In this document: piece after piece, positions 1 to 12,299 of the stretch
Numbering within the stretch: position 1 is the first letter of the stretch
Layout of the letters: every line of letters begins with the position of its first letter
DNA from: Gigaspora rosea
Lineage: Eukaryota; Glomeromycota; Glomeromycetes; Diversisporales; Gigasporaceae
Assembly: GCA_003550325.1 (NCBI GenBank)
Contig: QKWP01000050.1
Span: 302,320-366,319 of the forward strand
Length of the DNA: 64,000 nt
Direction of reading: 5' to 3'
The notes under the pieces: generated by a model
Databases searched by the model: none
The model's input: only the letters and a program-made list of their open reading frames with translations
What the model was told of the DNA's origin: nothing
Translations under genes and position numbers: made by a program

Positions 1-682
1 CAACCGTTCGCTAAAAAAAAAAAAAAAAGTTCAAAATCTTTTAAGCTCATTTAATCTACAAGCTACCAAGAATCATAAATATATATACTACAAGTTGTGT
101 GAAAAAACTTAAAAAAAAAGCCATTTTGCTTAATTTTTATTCAATTTTTGCATTTTTCTGATTTTTGCATTTTTTTATTTTTGTATTTATTATCTGCCAG
201 GTTACTATTAGGGCAGTGTCATTAATCACCTGATTATTTTTTATCAGAGGCCTACCCCCCTCCCTCTTCCTCAATATATAAATAGTCAGGTTCTTATATA
301 TAATTTCAACTTTTTTTACCCCCCTCCCCCCCTAAAAAATCACCTGATTTTTGTTACTCCCCTTATAGTCCAGATTTTTTATTAGCACATTTCAAATATA
401 ACATTTATAAAAATTACCCCATTAGCATTCTTTTAATTATACCTATTTTGCTATTTAGCTGTTTTTAAATATAACCTTTTTCTCCAATACCTACTTTTCA
501 AATATAACCTTTTTTAAAAATGGGCCTCCATTAGCTATTTTTTCAATATGGCCTCATATAGATTGTTCGGGGTCCTGGGTAGAGTGTATGTAAATCATTT
601 TTCATATGATATACATGGACAGTTTTTTTTGTGTAACAGATTATATAGTAAACACAACTGATTGGATAATTACCTATTTTAG
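1..682. other. A/T-rich non-coding stretch
   Basis: No coding region supported on either strand. It contains a poly-A tract near the left edge, C/T-rich runs around 246-275 and 318-332, and A/T-rich filler. Confidence 0.6.
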
Positions 683-949
683 GGGACGTCTAAGGCGGAG
701 ACAAATCGTGAGATCAATCACCAATCAAATTATAGAATTTTGATGATCGCTGGCGAAACAAAAAACTGAAAAATACAAAAAACGGTAGTCTAAACCTACT
801 TCGATATGTTAATCAAAAATGTCGGGAAAGCAATTTTGCTTATATATATCTACCTAAAACCTAATTTAACCCTAGTATAGAACGACCCTAACCCTAAAGT
901 TAATTGAAAAAATTATTAAATATGAGTTGCCTCCGCTTTAGATGTCCCC
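683..949. mobile_element. MULE-like MITE, copy 1 of the variable-TIR family
   Basis: The ends are imperfect inverted repeats of about 19 bp (GGGACGTCTAAGGCGGAG at the left, complement of CTCCGCTTTAGATGTCCCC at the right). The flanks CTATTTTAG (674-682) and CTGTTTTAG (950-958) form a 9-bp target duplication with one mismatch, the size typical of Mutator-like elements. The core has a CCAATCAAATT box, the words GTCGGGAAAGCAATTTTGC and TTAATCAAAAA, and telomere-like ACCCTAACCCTAA. The same core in the same order occurs at 5000-5287 and, inverted, at 50882-51164, whereas the terminal repeats differ between the three copies. It has no coding capacity and would need a transposase from elsewhere. Confidence 0.8.
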
Positions 950-1583
950 CTGTTTTAGAAATATTTTTACTATTTGTTTTTGTGTAACCCCAGCAAATTT
1001 GAAACCCAAGGCAAATTTATCTATATAGGAAGTACATTTTTTTTAAAATAATACAACCACTAAAGATTTTACTACTATAAATAGAAGGTTTAATCTGTAT
1101 ATTACTAAATTTTGGTGAAGATTGATAGTGGTTTTAAAAAACTTTTGTTAGTGGCATATTTCAAATTTTGCATGAAATCCCAAAGTACTACTAGTGATTC
1201 TATCGTTGAAAAAAGGCCTATTTTGTCTTCATTAGAGAAAATTAAAATTGTTTATAAGGAAGAGCAAATAAAATTTATATAGATATGTTCCTTATAATTT
1301 CATCTATTCAAAAAAAGTATCAAATAGTTTCGTCTTTCAAGTAAAATAGGTCAAAAAACAATTTCGTCTTCAAATTTTAATTTCGGGTTTTAGAACCTGA
1401 AATAATTTTGTCCTCATGTATAAGTACCACCAAGATAGTACCAAAATCATATGATAAATGATCTATGTACACTCTACCCTTAAATAACTTTCTAGTAAGT
1501 AATATTAGTGTAAAAGCTATAAAATGAAAACTTATAAGAATTTAAAATATTGTAATATCAAGCTTAGCTCTCTGAAAATTTAC
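950..1583. other. Non-coding, A/T-rich
   Basis: No ORF, RNA gene or element border recognised between the MITE and the foldback element. Confidence 0.5.
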
Positions 1584-2111
1584 TTAATTGATGATCCGGA
1601 TAAGATCGGCACTATTACCATATTGGGACAATAGTAAATTTTGCAATATAAACTATTATGCCGGAATCTGACGTCTTTCTAATGAAAAATATTTTTTTAT
1701 TAAGTTAACAGCTCATAACGATTAATTGAAAGTTGTAAAGCTCACAGAAACGCACCTAATAGTGGCTAGATCATTCAAATCGGTCCAGTATATGCTGAGA
1801 TATCGCTAAAAAACGATTGGCTGACTATATAAAATTTCTAGTTTGTTTACATAGAATTTTATATAGTTGGCCAATCATTTTTTAGTGATATCTCAACATA
1901 CACTGGGCCGATTTGAATGATCTAACAAACATTGGATGCGTCTCTGTGAGCTCTACAACTTTCAATTAATCGACATGAGCTGTTAACTTAATAAAAAATT
2001 ATTTTTCATTCAAAGGATGTCAGATTCCACCATATAATAAAATCATAGTAATTTTGCCCCAAATTCTAATATAAAAATAGTGCCGATCTTATCTGGATCA
2101 GTAATTAAAGC
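1584..2111. mobile_element. Foldback (long inverted repeat) element
   Basis: Two arms of about 255 bp are near-complementary along their whole length, from GATCCGGATAAGATCGGCAC (1593 onward) to its counterpart GTGCCGATCTTATCTGGATC (ends about 2099), with a loop of about 15 bp near 1845-1855. Both arms carry AATTGAAAGTTGTA followed by an AGCTCACAG word, found in similar position in other foldbacks of this window (60 kb) and in a fragment at 51.3 kb. There is no coding capacity and no clear target duplication. A transcript would fold into a long hairpin. Confidence 0.85.
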
Positions 2112-2394
2112 ATAATAGTTTGCATTCTTGTATTAACTATGTCAGTACACCAATATTAAATTTATATAATTATTGCTCAATCAGATGACTTTATTTGAAC
2201 AAAGGAAAGCAAGAAAAAGCATAAGCTGATTCCATTCGCTACCAATCAAGCGCTATATCATTCATTTAAGAATACCTAGATCCTAAAGGCTTATTCCTTA
2301 TAATCTATTAAATACACATAGAGGACTATAGCAAGCAAAAACAAAATTAGGATCGGTTGATTTGTGTTATGTAGTAACGTGAATGTTATAACTT

Positions 2395-4205
2395 ACCCAT
2401 AGGTCCTTGTACTACTATTGCAGCCGCGGAGCCTAACTGCAAATTGAGGTCAGGATGTTACGGTCCCATAAGGACCGTAGTTCGGACCGGTTTTTTGAAC
2501 CAGTCCAAGTTGTCCTTGGTCAACAAATTAAGACCAGTCCAAAGTCGGTCCATATAATAAACATCACGATTATGTAATTAAGGTACTTTCATGAAGAGTT
2601 TAACTCCGATGGTTTACGTTAGAAGGTCACATGAATTTGGCAATAATTTATGGGACACGGATATTAATGATTTATTAGGCATTTATTATAAAAGGAATGT
2701 ATATTTATTTAAGAATTATTTTGGAGAGCATACATTAGGTACATTAGATATCATGAACAAAGGGTGAGGCCAAACCTTTATATACATTCTCATTTCTTAT
2801 GATGCCTACGCTAAGATCATGATTTCTATATTACAAATCTGATTTCACATGTTCCACACAGGCAACTCCTTCTATCAAATTTATGCAGAGCGTAAACGGA
2901 AATTCACATGGTTAAGCCACTGAGAATACATAATAATGCCTAATACGATTAAGGTAGGATTAACATGGCTATGGCGATACAATTATGGAAGGTATGTGAC
3001 AACTTAAAGAATTATACAAATATGAAATGAGAGACAAGGGAAAAATTATCCGTTACAGTAGAAGCAAGGGAATGAATTGCAAATAATTATAAGTATCTGT
3101 GTTTATTTTTCATTATAAGAAAATATAATCACACTCGGCATTTGGCATATAAAAGCCATCTTGATTTGTAGTAAACCTTATTGTAAACACCAATTATACT
3201 AATATCCATTACTATTGTAAAAGAATCTTCATTTCGCATTATTGTTATACACAATGATAGCAAATAGAACATCGCAAGCGCAAAAAACAGGTAATAATAT
3301 AAAATAAAGCGAGTTATAAATAGTAAATAAAATGATATTGTGCTAATTATAAACGTAAAGTGTGTGTATGCATTTTAAGGTTTTTTTTTTTACAAATAAA
3401 TTTAGCCAAAGATTCTGTTACTATTAGTATACACATACAGTGGTATTAATTGCTTAAATTATGCACTCTTATTGGTTGGTGGTCCAGTTCTGGTCCTGTA
3501 CCGAACCGAACGGGACTGAATTATTGAGCCAGTTCATGAACCTTCTTGGTCTGGTCTATGGTCTGCTACCTGGACTGGTCTTTTGAACCAAGTCCGAATC
3601 AAGACGGACCGTAGCATCCCTACTTGCGCTGCTATCACAGCTGTGGAGCCTAATCACAACATTAGGCCCTTGCACTGCTATTGCAGCCACGGTGCCCAAA
3701 CATAATCCGAGGTCATATCACAGCCGTGGAGCCTAAACAGCAAATATGAGGTCCTTGCAGTATTATTGTAGCTGAGGAGCCTAATCATAATATGGAGTCC
3801 TTGCACTACTATCGCAGCCGTGGAGCCTAACCACAACATAAGCTCCTTGCACTGCTCTCGCAGCCCGTGGAGCCTAAACATCTACTGTAACCGTGGAGCC
3901 TAATCATGATAAAGGTCCTTGCACTGCTATTGCAATCGCGAAGCCTAAACATAATATGAGATTCTTGTACTGCTATCGCAGTCGCGGAACCTAATCGCAA
4001 CATGAGATCTTTGCCTTGCTATTGCAGTCGCGAGGCTAAACTTAATATGAGGTCCTTGCACTACTATTGTAGCCGTGGAGCCTAATCACAATATCAGCCC
4101 CAGAACTTAAACATAATATGATGTCCTTGCACTGCTATCACAGCCGTGGAGCCTAAATATCAAATATGAAATTCTTACATTACAACTGTGGCCGTAGAGC
4201 CTAAT
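2395..4205. repeat. GC-richer minisatellite of about 50-bp units, split by an inserted element
   Basis: About a dozen diverged units of the type GTGGAGCCTAATCACAAT followed by ATGAGGTCCTTGCACTGCTATCGCAGCC. One unit lies at 2395-2450 and the main array at 3625-4205; the stretch between them is a separate inserted element. The same satellite, reverse-complemented, forms the middle of the hAT-like element at 28656-29934 (units at about 29030-29500). The array is clearly richer in G/C than its surroundings. A 67-codon antisense ORF here (3678-3881) is a by-product of the repeat. Confidence 0.85.
2451..3622. mobile_element. hAT-like non-autonomous element inserted in the minisatellite
   Basis: The ends are inverted: GGATGTTACGGTCC at the left and GGACCGTAGCATCCCTA at the right. 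Subterminal zones are rich in short GGACC / GACTGGTC words on both strands (2470-2550 and 3480-3610), an arrangement typical of hAT transposase-binding regions. The element interrupts a satellite unit. No clean 8-bp duplication is visible, so class assignment is inference. The interior is A/T-rich and has no credible ORF. Confidence 0.6.
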
Positions 4206-4375
4206 CAACTACTCGAACTACAGTTAAATATTCGAAATTGCAGTTAACTGTAGTTAACTACTTGAACTATAGATAGCTATAGACAACTGTAAAAACTATA
4301 GTTAACTATTAAGCTATAGTTAACTATTAAAACTATAGTTAGCTATTAAAACTATACAAAGAATTTAAGTTATGT
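4205..4375. repeat. Palindromic tandem repeat of AACTATAGTTAACTATT type
   Basis: Diverged units built around CTATAGTTAACTATTAAA and CAGTTAACTGTAGTTAACTA run directly after the minisatellite. Each unit is itself nearly palindromic. No coding potential. Confidence 0.7.
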
Positions 4376-4584
4376 GAATTGGTGTCACTGATGATATGGA
4401 AGGTTATCCATATAAATATATATGATAATATTTGTTATTTGATTTGATTATTTGGTAAAAAATGAATTAGAGAAAAAATCAAAAAAAGTCTGACTGTAAT
4501 AAAAACAATACCGAAGCATCAATAAACATACATGATAATACACAAAAATATAATAAAAAGAGCTGCTCTGTGTTTGCTAATCCA

Positions 4585-4863
4585 ATAATTCAACATGACA
4601 ATGCCCTTGTTCATAAGGTTTCAGATAAAAAAAATCAATTATATGGATTGGCCATCACGATCCCCTGACCTTAACCAATAGGAAGCACCTGGAATATTGT
4701 AAATTACAATATTCAGAATCGTGAAGAATTCCCAAGAGATAAGGATGAGCTTAAGGCGGCCTTAAAGGAGGCATGGGCAAGTTTGGGTGTGTCAATTTTT
4801 CATGTAGTTGCAGACTCAGTGACACGAAGAATCGACGCTTTAGTAGGTATAGGGATTCAGTAA
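4585..4863 (+). pseudogene. 3' remnant of a Tc1/mariner transposase
   Basis: Two overlapping frames read as the C-terminal half of a Tc1-type DDE transposase: an IIQHDNALVHKV stretch (compare the family motif QQDNAPxH around the second catalytic Asp) at about 4585-4620, then MDWPSRSPDLN at about 4640-4670. A frameshift follows inside the family motif SPDLNPIE, and the reading resumes from IGSTWNIVNYNIQNREEF to a TAA at 4861-4863. The glutamate expected after NPI is replaced here, so the catalytic triad is lost. No N-terminal half is recognisable upstream. It differs clearly from the transposase at 57.2 kb, so it comes from another lineage. Confidence 0.75.
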
Positions 4864-4999
4864 AATATTAAATAAATATAAAAAAATTTATGTAAGGTGA
4901 AAATTAAATAAACAAAAATTTTTATATTTTAATAAAAATTCGGGCGTTATTTTTGTTGGCTACTATACATGTACTACGTATGTGATGCAAATTATGTGA

Positions 5000-5287
5000 C
5001 GGGTGCATCTATGTACACACCAAAATTCGATGATCAACCAATCAAATTGCGTGAATTTGATCATCCCGAAGAAACAAAACAAAGCGAAGAAAAACGAAAA
5101 ACACGAAAAATACACGAAACGGCAGCCTAAACACACCTTGGAGCATTAATAAAAAGTGTCGGAAAGGCGATTTTGCATATATAAAGCTCCTCTAACCCTA
5201 CCCTAATTTTAACTAGACAGGCCTAACCCTAAATTTAGTTAAAAAACGGTAAATCAAATTTTGGTGTGTACATAGATGCATCCAATT
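5000..5287. mobile_element. MULE-like MITE, copy 2, just upstream of kinase copy A
   Basis: Terminal repeats of about 30 bp (GGGTGCATCTATGTACACACC at the left, its near-perfect complement at the right) are bounded by a perfect 9-bp duplication ATTATGTGA (4991-4999 and 5288-5296). The core matches copy 1 in order: CAACCAATCAAATT, GAAACAAAACAAA, CATTAATAAAAAGTGTCGG, GATTTTGCATATAT, then CTAACCCTACCCTAA. It ends about 256 bp before the kinase start codon, so its CCAAT and TATA-like words could lie in the promoter region; that is inference. Confidence 0.85.
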
Positions 5288-5543
5288 ATTATGTGATACT
5301 CTGCTCTTGGTCACATTCGTGCTACCACGCTGCGCTATATTTTTAGATCGGTAAGCGTAACCTGGTTTGTTCCAAAGTATGTTACTCCATTAACAACCTT
5401 GATATTCATACTGAATAAATAAATTTTTATATTAATAGTTACTGATTATCACTTACTAATCCTATCGTAAATTCTATTGTAAAATACAATATAGCAATAT
5501 ATATTTTACAAATTTTACGATTTTTTAATGTTAAGTTATTAAT

Positions 5544-6592
5544 ATGAACCCTTCAGAGGATCAAATTCAAAAATGCCTTATTGAAGGGCATGTTAAATTT
5601 TACGAATATACATGCTTCGAGGATGTTGAATTGATTGGAGAAGGTGGTTATGGAAAAGTGTATCGTGCAACTTTCAAGGACAATGAAATTACTGTCGCAT
5701 TAAAGTCATTTAAAGGTAATAACATATCTATTAAAGAAATTGTTAATGAGGTAATTGGCCTATATATTATAAGATTTTTTATAGTCATACAAAAAATGGC
5801 ATTATTTATTTGTTATATATTATAAATTTCAATAGCTTAAATTACATTGCAGAGTAGACATGCATTCTAATATTATACGTCTATACGGTGCTACGAAGAA
5901 TGAATGTAAAATCTCTAATTTAATTCATAATTTGAACACTTATTTCTTTGGAAATTGATAAATTTCACCTATTTGAACTTATAGAGAAACAGAATTTAAG
6001 TTTCACGCATTTTATGTTTGTTCTCGAATATGCTGATAGTGGAACTTTAAGATCATATTTGCGAAATAACTTTAAGTATCTTTCTTGGTATGATAAGATT
6101 AATTTTGCGCTACAAATTGCTAGTGCCATTAAGTGCTTGCATGTCGAAGGTATAATACATCGAGATCTGGTAATTTTTTAAATTTTCTACTTATGATTTT
6201 TATTATCTTCTTAAGACATAATATGTATTTATTATTTTAAAAGCATTCAAATAATATACTTGTTCATCAAAAGAATATAAAGCTAACAGACTTTGGATTT
6301 TCGAGACGATTGGATGAAGCGACCAATTCAAGTCAAACATTTGGTGGGATTATTGCATATATAGACCCTCAGAGTTGAAGGATCAAGACGCGGAAACAAA
6401 ATATTTAAATTCAATAAAAAATCAGATATATATAGTATTGGCATTCTTATGTGGGAAATATCTAGTGGCTACCCACCTTTTAAGGATGATATTGAACCAT
6501 ATCAACTTGCATCGTTAATTATTGAAATTAAAAATGGCCTTCGAGAAAACCATATCGAAGGAACCCACCTGCATATGTTAAGATCTATACAG
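5544..6592 (+). pseudogene. Protein kinase domain (TKL-like) of kinase-TPR gene, copy A, broken
   Basis: Four exons can be set by alignment with copy B: 5544-5750, 5836-5905, 5958-6169 and 6244-6592, with introns of 85, 52 and 74 bp. Visible kinase features are the glycine loop IGEGGYGKVYRA (residues 31-42), the ATP-anchoring lysine in VALK (residue 54), LEYADSGTLRSYL before the hinge/C-lobe, the catalytic loop HRDL split by an intron from HSNNILVHQKN, TDFGFSRR, and IDPQS in the activation segment. Breaks: the acceptor before exon 3 reads AAATTG where copy B has AAATAG; two T residues are missing at AGAGTTGAAGG; one C is missing in GGAACCCACCTG. The C-lobe segment that is frameshifted in copy B is intact here. 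A signalling function was ancestral; the present allele should not give a full kinase. Confidence 0.85.
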
Positions 6593-6752
6593 GTATAATA
6601 TTATATATTTTATTTAATATATTTTTAATTTAATATATTTTGTAGTATGTCTTATATTTAATATATTGTTTATTTAATATATTTTTATATATTTCATTTT
6701 ATGTATTTTTATCTTGAAGAGGAACTTTACTAATAGTTTTAATCATAAATAG

Positions 6753-7991
6753 ATTGTTGGCAGCATAATCCTAATAGTCGACCAGATATTCAGCAATTCT
6801 TTTCACGCCTAGAAGATTTAAGCGACAATAATCATGATATAAATAAAATTGATCAATATTTTAATACATTAAAAGTTCATGAACCAATTCATTCGGTTAA
6901 TCACAGTAATTCAAGTCTATTTATTTCGGATTCAACACAGGATATTTTAACGCAATATTCCTCTTCATCTTTATTAAATTATGATATAATTAGCGATTAT
7001 GAAAAGAGACTTTTAGATTTAAATAAATTATTAGAAATCGATCCAATAATGTAAAGTTATTGATAATCCGTGGAAAAATTTATCGAATGATGAAAAGGTA
7101 TAAGGATTCATTTGTAGATTTTAATAAATCATTAGAAATAGAACCAGATAATGCTTATGCATTAAAAAAACGCGGAGCATCATACAGTTATTTAAAAAAA
7201 TATAAAAAATCACTTGTAGATTTAGATAGATCATTAGAAATTGAACCAGGGGATGCATTTGCGTTAAAATTTCGTGGAAATACTTATAGAATGATGAAAA
7301 AATATAAAGAATCGTTGGCTGATTTAAATAAATCATTAGAAATCGAACCAAATGATGTATTTGCGTTAAGTCGTCGTGGTGCAACTTATGTCAAGATGGG
7401 TAAATATGAAGAATCACTTGCAGATTTAAACAAATCGTTTGTCATCGAACCAAATAACGCACGGACGTTAAGCTTTCGCGGTGAAACTTATCGCAAGATG
7501 GGTAAATATGAAGAATCACTTGCAGATTTAAACAAATCGTTAGAAATCGAACCAAATCATGTATTTGCTTTAAATAACCGCGGAGAGGTTTATCGCATGA
7601 TGAAAAAATATGAAGAATCGCTTGCAGATTTAAACAAATCGTTAGAAATCGAACCAAATAATGCATGGACGTTACGCCAACGCGGTGAAACCTATCGCAT
7701 GATGGAAAATATGAAGAATCGTTAGAAATCGAGCCAAATAATGCATTCGCTTTAAGCTGACGTGGTGGAACTTATTATATGATGGATAAATATGTAGGAT
7801 CACTTGCAGACTTAAATACATCATTAGAAATTGGTCCAAATAATGCATTTACTTTAGGTATGCATGAAGAAACTTGTCGAATAATGAATAATCATACAAA
7901 ATCATCTGAAATTAAAATTGTATCTGACAAAGCTATTGCTTCTAAATTAAAAAAAAATCAGGGTTTGGTTAACGAAGTCTTAAAAATTTGA
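6753..7991 (+). pseudogene. TPR-repeat region of kinase-TPR gene, copy A, broken
   Basis: Exon 5 begins at 6753 after an AG acceptor and finishes the kinase C-lobe (DCWQHNPNSRPDIQQF), followed by a Ser/Asn-rich linker. About nine TPR units of 34 residues (102 bp) follow, with consensus YEESLADLNKSLEIEPNNAF then ALxxRGxTYRMMxK. TPRs form helical-pair scaffolds for protein binding. One A is missing at GATCCAATAATG, giving a stop at 7050; the frame reopens to 7725. A repeat at about 7705-7725 has lost its LADLNK part and shifts frame, there is a TGA in the next unit, and an open frame from 7779 ends at TGA 7989-7991 with a Lys-rich tail ending NQGLVNEVLKI. Minus-strand ORFs over this stretch are mirror images of the repeats. 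Confidence 0.85.
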
Positions 7992-7999
7992 TTGTAATC

Positions 8000-9690
8000 A
8001 TTATGTCGGAAGATAACAGTCTTGTAAAATTTAAAAATAGACCTGAGCTTTCAATGTTTAATAGAGTTATAAATACAATATAGCTATATATGTATATATT
8101 TGTTTTAGCTATTATTTTAGTTTAGTGAGCTATATTAGGTAGGCACCGTACATTCCTCCTTTGATTTTCATAATAAATTAGTTTTTTGTAGCATAATAGA
8201 CATGTAAAAATTTCATTTCACTTATAATAAATTATATTTTTAATTAATCTTATATAAACTTTATTATTCAAGATTTGAGTTTCAATCTATGCTAAATTAT
8301 GCGTGTCAAGTAATTTTACATCAAATTAGATTAAAAAATAACAAACTTTAAGAGCAAATGTACATGAGCGTTATGTAGAATAATAGCCCGAATTAAGCTT
8401 AATTTTGGCCAAAATTTGAAATTATACCCCTGCGCGTTATTTCCCGAAAATTCGGTAAGATTTTCTTGAGATTTGTTTTACCAAAGTTAGTATGTATTCA
8501 TTTGCACATTCATTTGGTGACTGGCTTATTGTATGCAGGTTGCCTGTCATGGTGCTGCGCGGTACCCATGTGATTAGTGATCGGGTACGCACGTGTTGAT
8601 CGAATGTATTGATCGAATGTCGTTATGTAATTAAAAGTAAGAGATCATGATTGCATGAGCGATGAGTATAGTACAGTAGTATGTTGCAAGTGTATTGGTC
8701 ATTAATAAAAAGAGCACCGATCCTAGGGGGAAGTGCCTAGCTTTTAGCTTTGAGCTTTTGATCTTATTAACTTTCAACCTGCATACCTTTGTGATTCTCT
8801 TAGTGAATAACTTATATGTGTGAATCATCTATTAGGTGGTAGTACCTGAACGATACTTCAATCATCGTATTGCCAAGCGACTAGTGAAACCCCACGAAGA
8901 CACGGTAGTCTGAGTGATTACGTGACATTGCCGAAGAATTAATCATATTTAGTGGAAAATCTTTAACTCAATGAAGCATGATTAAGATAAATAAAATAAC
9001 GTTGTACCTCTCAAAATTGTTCCTGTCAAAAAATCGATAACCTGTCAAATCTGATAAAAAAATAATCTACAAACTCTGTGTTTCCACTACAGTATATAAC
9101 CTAATAGTTCACAATGTTTCAAATCCGAAAACTTCTCAATTCTGATACAAAATTTATCCACGATGCATATCGGTTTTGAGAGGTTGAACAGCGGTAAATT
9201 GATCAGTGAGATATTTATTCTAGTCATCAAATTTTTTCCTAAAATCGATGTTTTTTCTTGCATTGGCACATCAAAATTTTATAATTATTTGTGTAAAAAT
9301 AATTTAATGTTTAAGCAATTTCATACTTTTACTATAGAATTTCAACAATACTATATTATGCCTTTTCTTTACTATTAAAAAAATCTAAGCAATAAACATA
9401 AGAAGGCATGAAGAACAACAATTCTATTCAGTGCTGTCATTATAATCATTAACACTCAAAAGTAATTTAAATCATAATAAATCTACTATTCATCTTAAAA
9501 TACTAATTCCTAAACTATATCAAACTTTCAACATAATATATACCTATATATGTATTTTACAATATAATTTTATTACTTAAAACTTTTACAAAACCCATAG
9601 GTACAGGATAACAGAAGTTACTGGCTAGTTATTAATCAAATTTAGTAGCATCTTTAAGTCCAAAATGAATATGGGTATTTAAATGGTAAA
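8000..9690. other. 3' flank of kinase copy A, then non-coding
   Basis: 8000 to about 8545 aligns with 30180-30610 in block B and includes A/T-rich 3' flanking sequence. From about 8545 the homology stops. 8631-9378 contains only short overlapping ORFs on both strands without family resemblance. Confidence 0.55.
8382..8460. repeat. Fragment of a CCGTAAA-type MITE
   Basis: The stretch GCCCGAATTAAGCTTAATT through CCCCTGCGCGTTATTTC matches, reverse-complemented, the middle and one end of the complete palindromic MITE at 35241-35356. The outer inverted repeat is missing, and block B lacks the piece. Confidence 0.6.
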
Positions 9691-12260
9691 AAGTTTATCA
9701 TACTTTTTCATACAAAATAAGCTATACCACGTTGTAGTAATGTAAATGCATTATTTGGATCAATTGCTAATGATTTATTTAAAAATTCAAATAATTTTTA
9801 TAATCTCCGTTTTTACAGTAAATTGCACCACGGTATCCTAGCGCAAATGAATCTTTCGGACCGATCATTAATGACATTTCTAAATCCTTGCGTGAATTCT
9901 CAGTAGCACCCCGACTTATTAATACAAATTCAGTATCTGATTCTATTTTGGGAGACTTATTAATTCTGTAAGCGAGTCAATATATTGTTCCATTATTCTA
10001 TAGATTACCTCACGATTTTGGATCAATTTCTAATGAGTTATATGAATCATTAAGTGATTTGTTATAATCACTTACTATGTAATAAGCATTCCCATGATGT
10101 CTAAAAGTATCGGCATTATTTGGATAACTTTTTAGTGTCTTGCGATTTTCATATAGTTATTATAACAAATTACGTAATGTGAGTGCATTATTCAACTTAA
10201 TTTTTAGCAAATTATTTAAACCAATAAGTAACATACTTCTTGGCAATGATGTAAATTGGCGCTCTGCTCATATATAAAGTGTATATAATTTTTTTTATGT
10301 GTATTTTAATTTGTTTAATCAGAAAATGCGTGCATGCTTTTAGAGTTTGCGTTAATAAAAATTTTTTTAAATTTATAACACTGCTTCTTGGTCTTACAGT
10401 ATGATAACAATATTTTAGCGTAAATGCATTTGTATTTGATTTAATTTCTAGAGATTTATTTAGGCCTGGATAAGTTTTCTCATCTTTTCTTAAAGACTCA
10501 ATGTTATCTGGTCAGTTTTCTAATTAATTCTTAAAGTCCTTGAGTGATATGTATAATTTCATATAAAAATAAGTTACGTTACGTTGTTATAATGTGATTG
10601 CTCAATTACTAATGAGTTATTTAAATCATCAAGTGACATTTTATACTTCTTAGTTTATTCCGCGATACCTTAGCGAAATGCACCAATTGGTTCAGTTTTT
10701 TAACGCTTTATTTAAATTTGTAAGCGGCTTTTCATATTTACTAACACGATTTTGATGATTCCAATTTGTATCATAAGAAAAGTAGGACGGTGAATGAAAT
10801 ATGGGATAAAATCTGGAATAAAATCTAAAATAAATTACATTAAGTAATAAGAATCATCTAATCTTCATGGTCCTTGATTAAATCTTCATTTATTAACCCT
10901 AACCCTAAGATAAGTTGGAAATTTTCATAAAATGTCTACAAAGTGTCAAACAACAAAGTTATTCGAATATTTTAAGCTAATATGTAAATATTAGGTGTTC
11001 AATTAATAGAATATATAATTTATTAAAAAAAATTCATATAATAAGTACAACCAAAAAAAATTTACTAGAGCTTTTGCAAAAATCGAGCGTAACTTTTTAG
11101 AGATAGTTCTTATGAAGAGATTTCACTCAAAAGAAATTAGAAAAAGAAGCGCAATATTCAGAGGAATCTTTTAGAATTTTGTACTTTTCTTTATAAGTAA
11201 AATTACATAATGACCTTACATAGGTTGGATTAAATATGCTGTGTGGCACCCTATTGCGTTACGATGTTTTAATGCAAATGCATCATCTGGTTTAATTTTA
11301 TTATTCTATAAACAACACCTCGATGTTTTAATGAAAAAGAGGCATTTGGTCTATTTTAAGAGATTGGTTCAAGTCTACAAGTGATTTATCATATTTACTT
11401 TTTCATAATTCTGTAAATCACAACCACGAAATCTTACGTAATTGTATTGGTTGGATCAATTCTTAATGATGCATCTAATCAAGTAATTTTTCATAATCTC
11501 CTACCATATAATATTCCTTCCGTGATTACTCAAAGATTCTGTGTTATCTGGATCAATTCCTAACAATCTTTTTAAGTCCACGAGTGGTTCATATATAATT
11601 TCATATCAAAATAAGTTATGCCGCGTTGTTGGTGCAAATGCATCATTTGGTCATGTGGTTCAATTATTAGTGCTTTATTCAAAATTTCAAGCGATCACCA
11701 TATTTATTATACTTGTAATTGCGATAATAATATGATCACGAATAAAAATCTTTGTGAATCATTCAAACCTTCATTTTAATATTTACTTACCATAATATAT
11801 GTTGGAGCACGATATTATAATGTAAATGCATCATCTGGCTCTATTTCAAGGATTTATTCAAGTTCACAAGAGATTTATTGAATTTTTTCATAATTTCATA
11901 AATGCTCCACGATTTTACAAAGTCGTCACCAGGATTTATATTAAGAGATATATTTAAGCCTTCAAGTGATTCCTCAGATTTTTTAATCATATAATATGCA
12001 ATTCTGAGAAATTTTAATGCCCATGCACTGTTTGCTTCAATTTCTAATGATTAGTTAAATCTATATTTTCTCATAAACTAAAAAATTTCTCCACAAGTAG
12101 GCATCATTTGACTCAATTTCTAAAAATTTGTCCAAATCTTCAAGCGATTCTATATATTTTTTTATGATAAAATAAGTTGCACCGCGTTGTTTTAATGCCC
12201 ATATTTCTAACAAGTTGTTTAAAATTCCAGCAATTCATTATTGCACATTTCAAAATCTAA
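9690..12260 (-). pseudogene. Decayed TPR-repeat array on the minus strand
   Basis: Read on the minus strand, many segments give degenerate TPR units like those of the kinase genes, for example PNNADTFRHHGNAYY followed by NKSLNDSYNSLEIDP (about 10015-10125), and KIKPDDAFALKHRNA (about 11245-11300). Stops and frameshifts break every unit and no frame stays open beyond about 70 codons. The array is interrupted by about 430 bp of unrelated A/T-rich sequence (10790-11225) with one telomere-like AACCCTAACCCTAAG at 10895-10912. No kinase domain is visible. It appears to be an inverted relative of the neighbouring TPR gene present only in block A. Confidence 0.75.
10790..11225. other. Insertion-like non-TPR segment inside the decayed array
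   Basis: The TPR pattern stops and resumes either side of this A/T-rich stretch. It holds two CCCTAA copies near 10900, as do the MULE-like MITEs, but the ends show no convincing inverted repeat and no target duplication was identified. Confidence 0.4.
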
Positions 12261-12299
12261 TCCTGTAACAATCATATGGTTTATAATACTTCTATCCAA

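Noticed and set aside
840..900. CCCTAA words as a sign of a chromosome end
   Set aside because: Only two to four units, located inside defined mobile elements far from the window edges.
7121..7666. Two minus-strand ORFs over the TPR repeats of copy A
   Set aside because: They repeat with 102-bp period (LVRFLTICLNLQVILHI) exactly antisense to the TPR units; shadows of the repeat.
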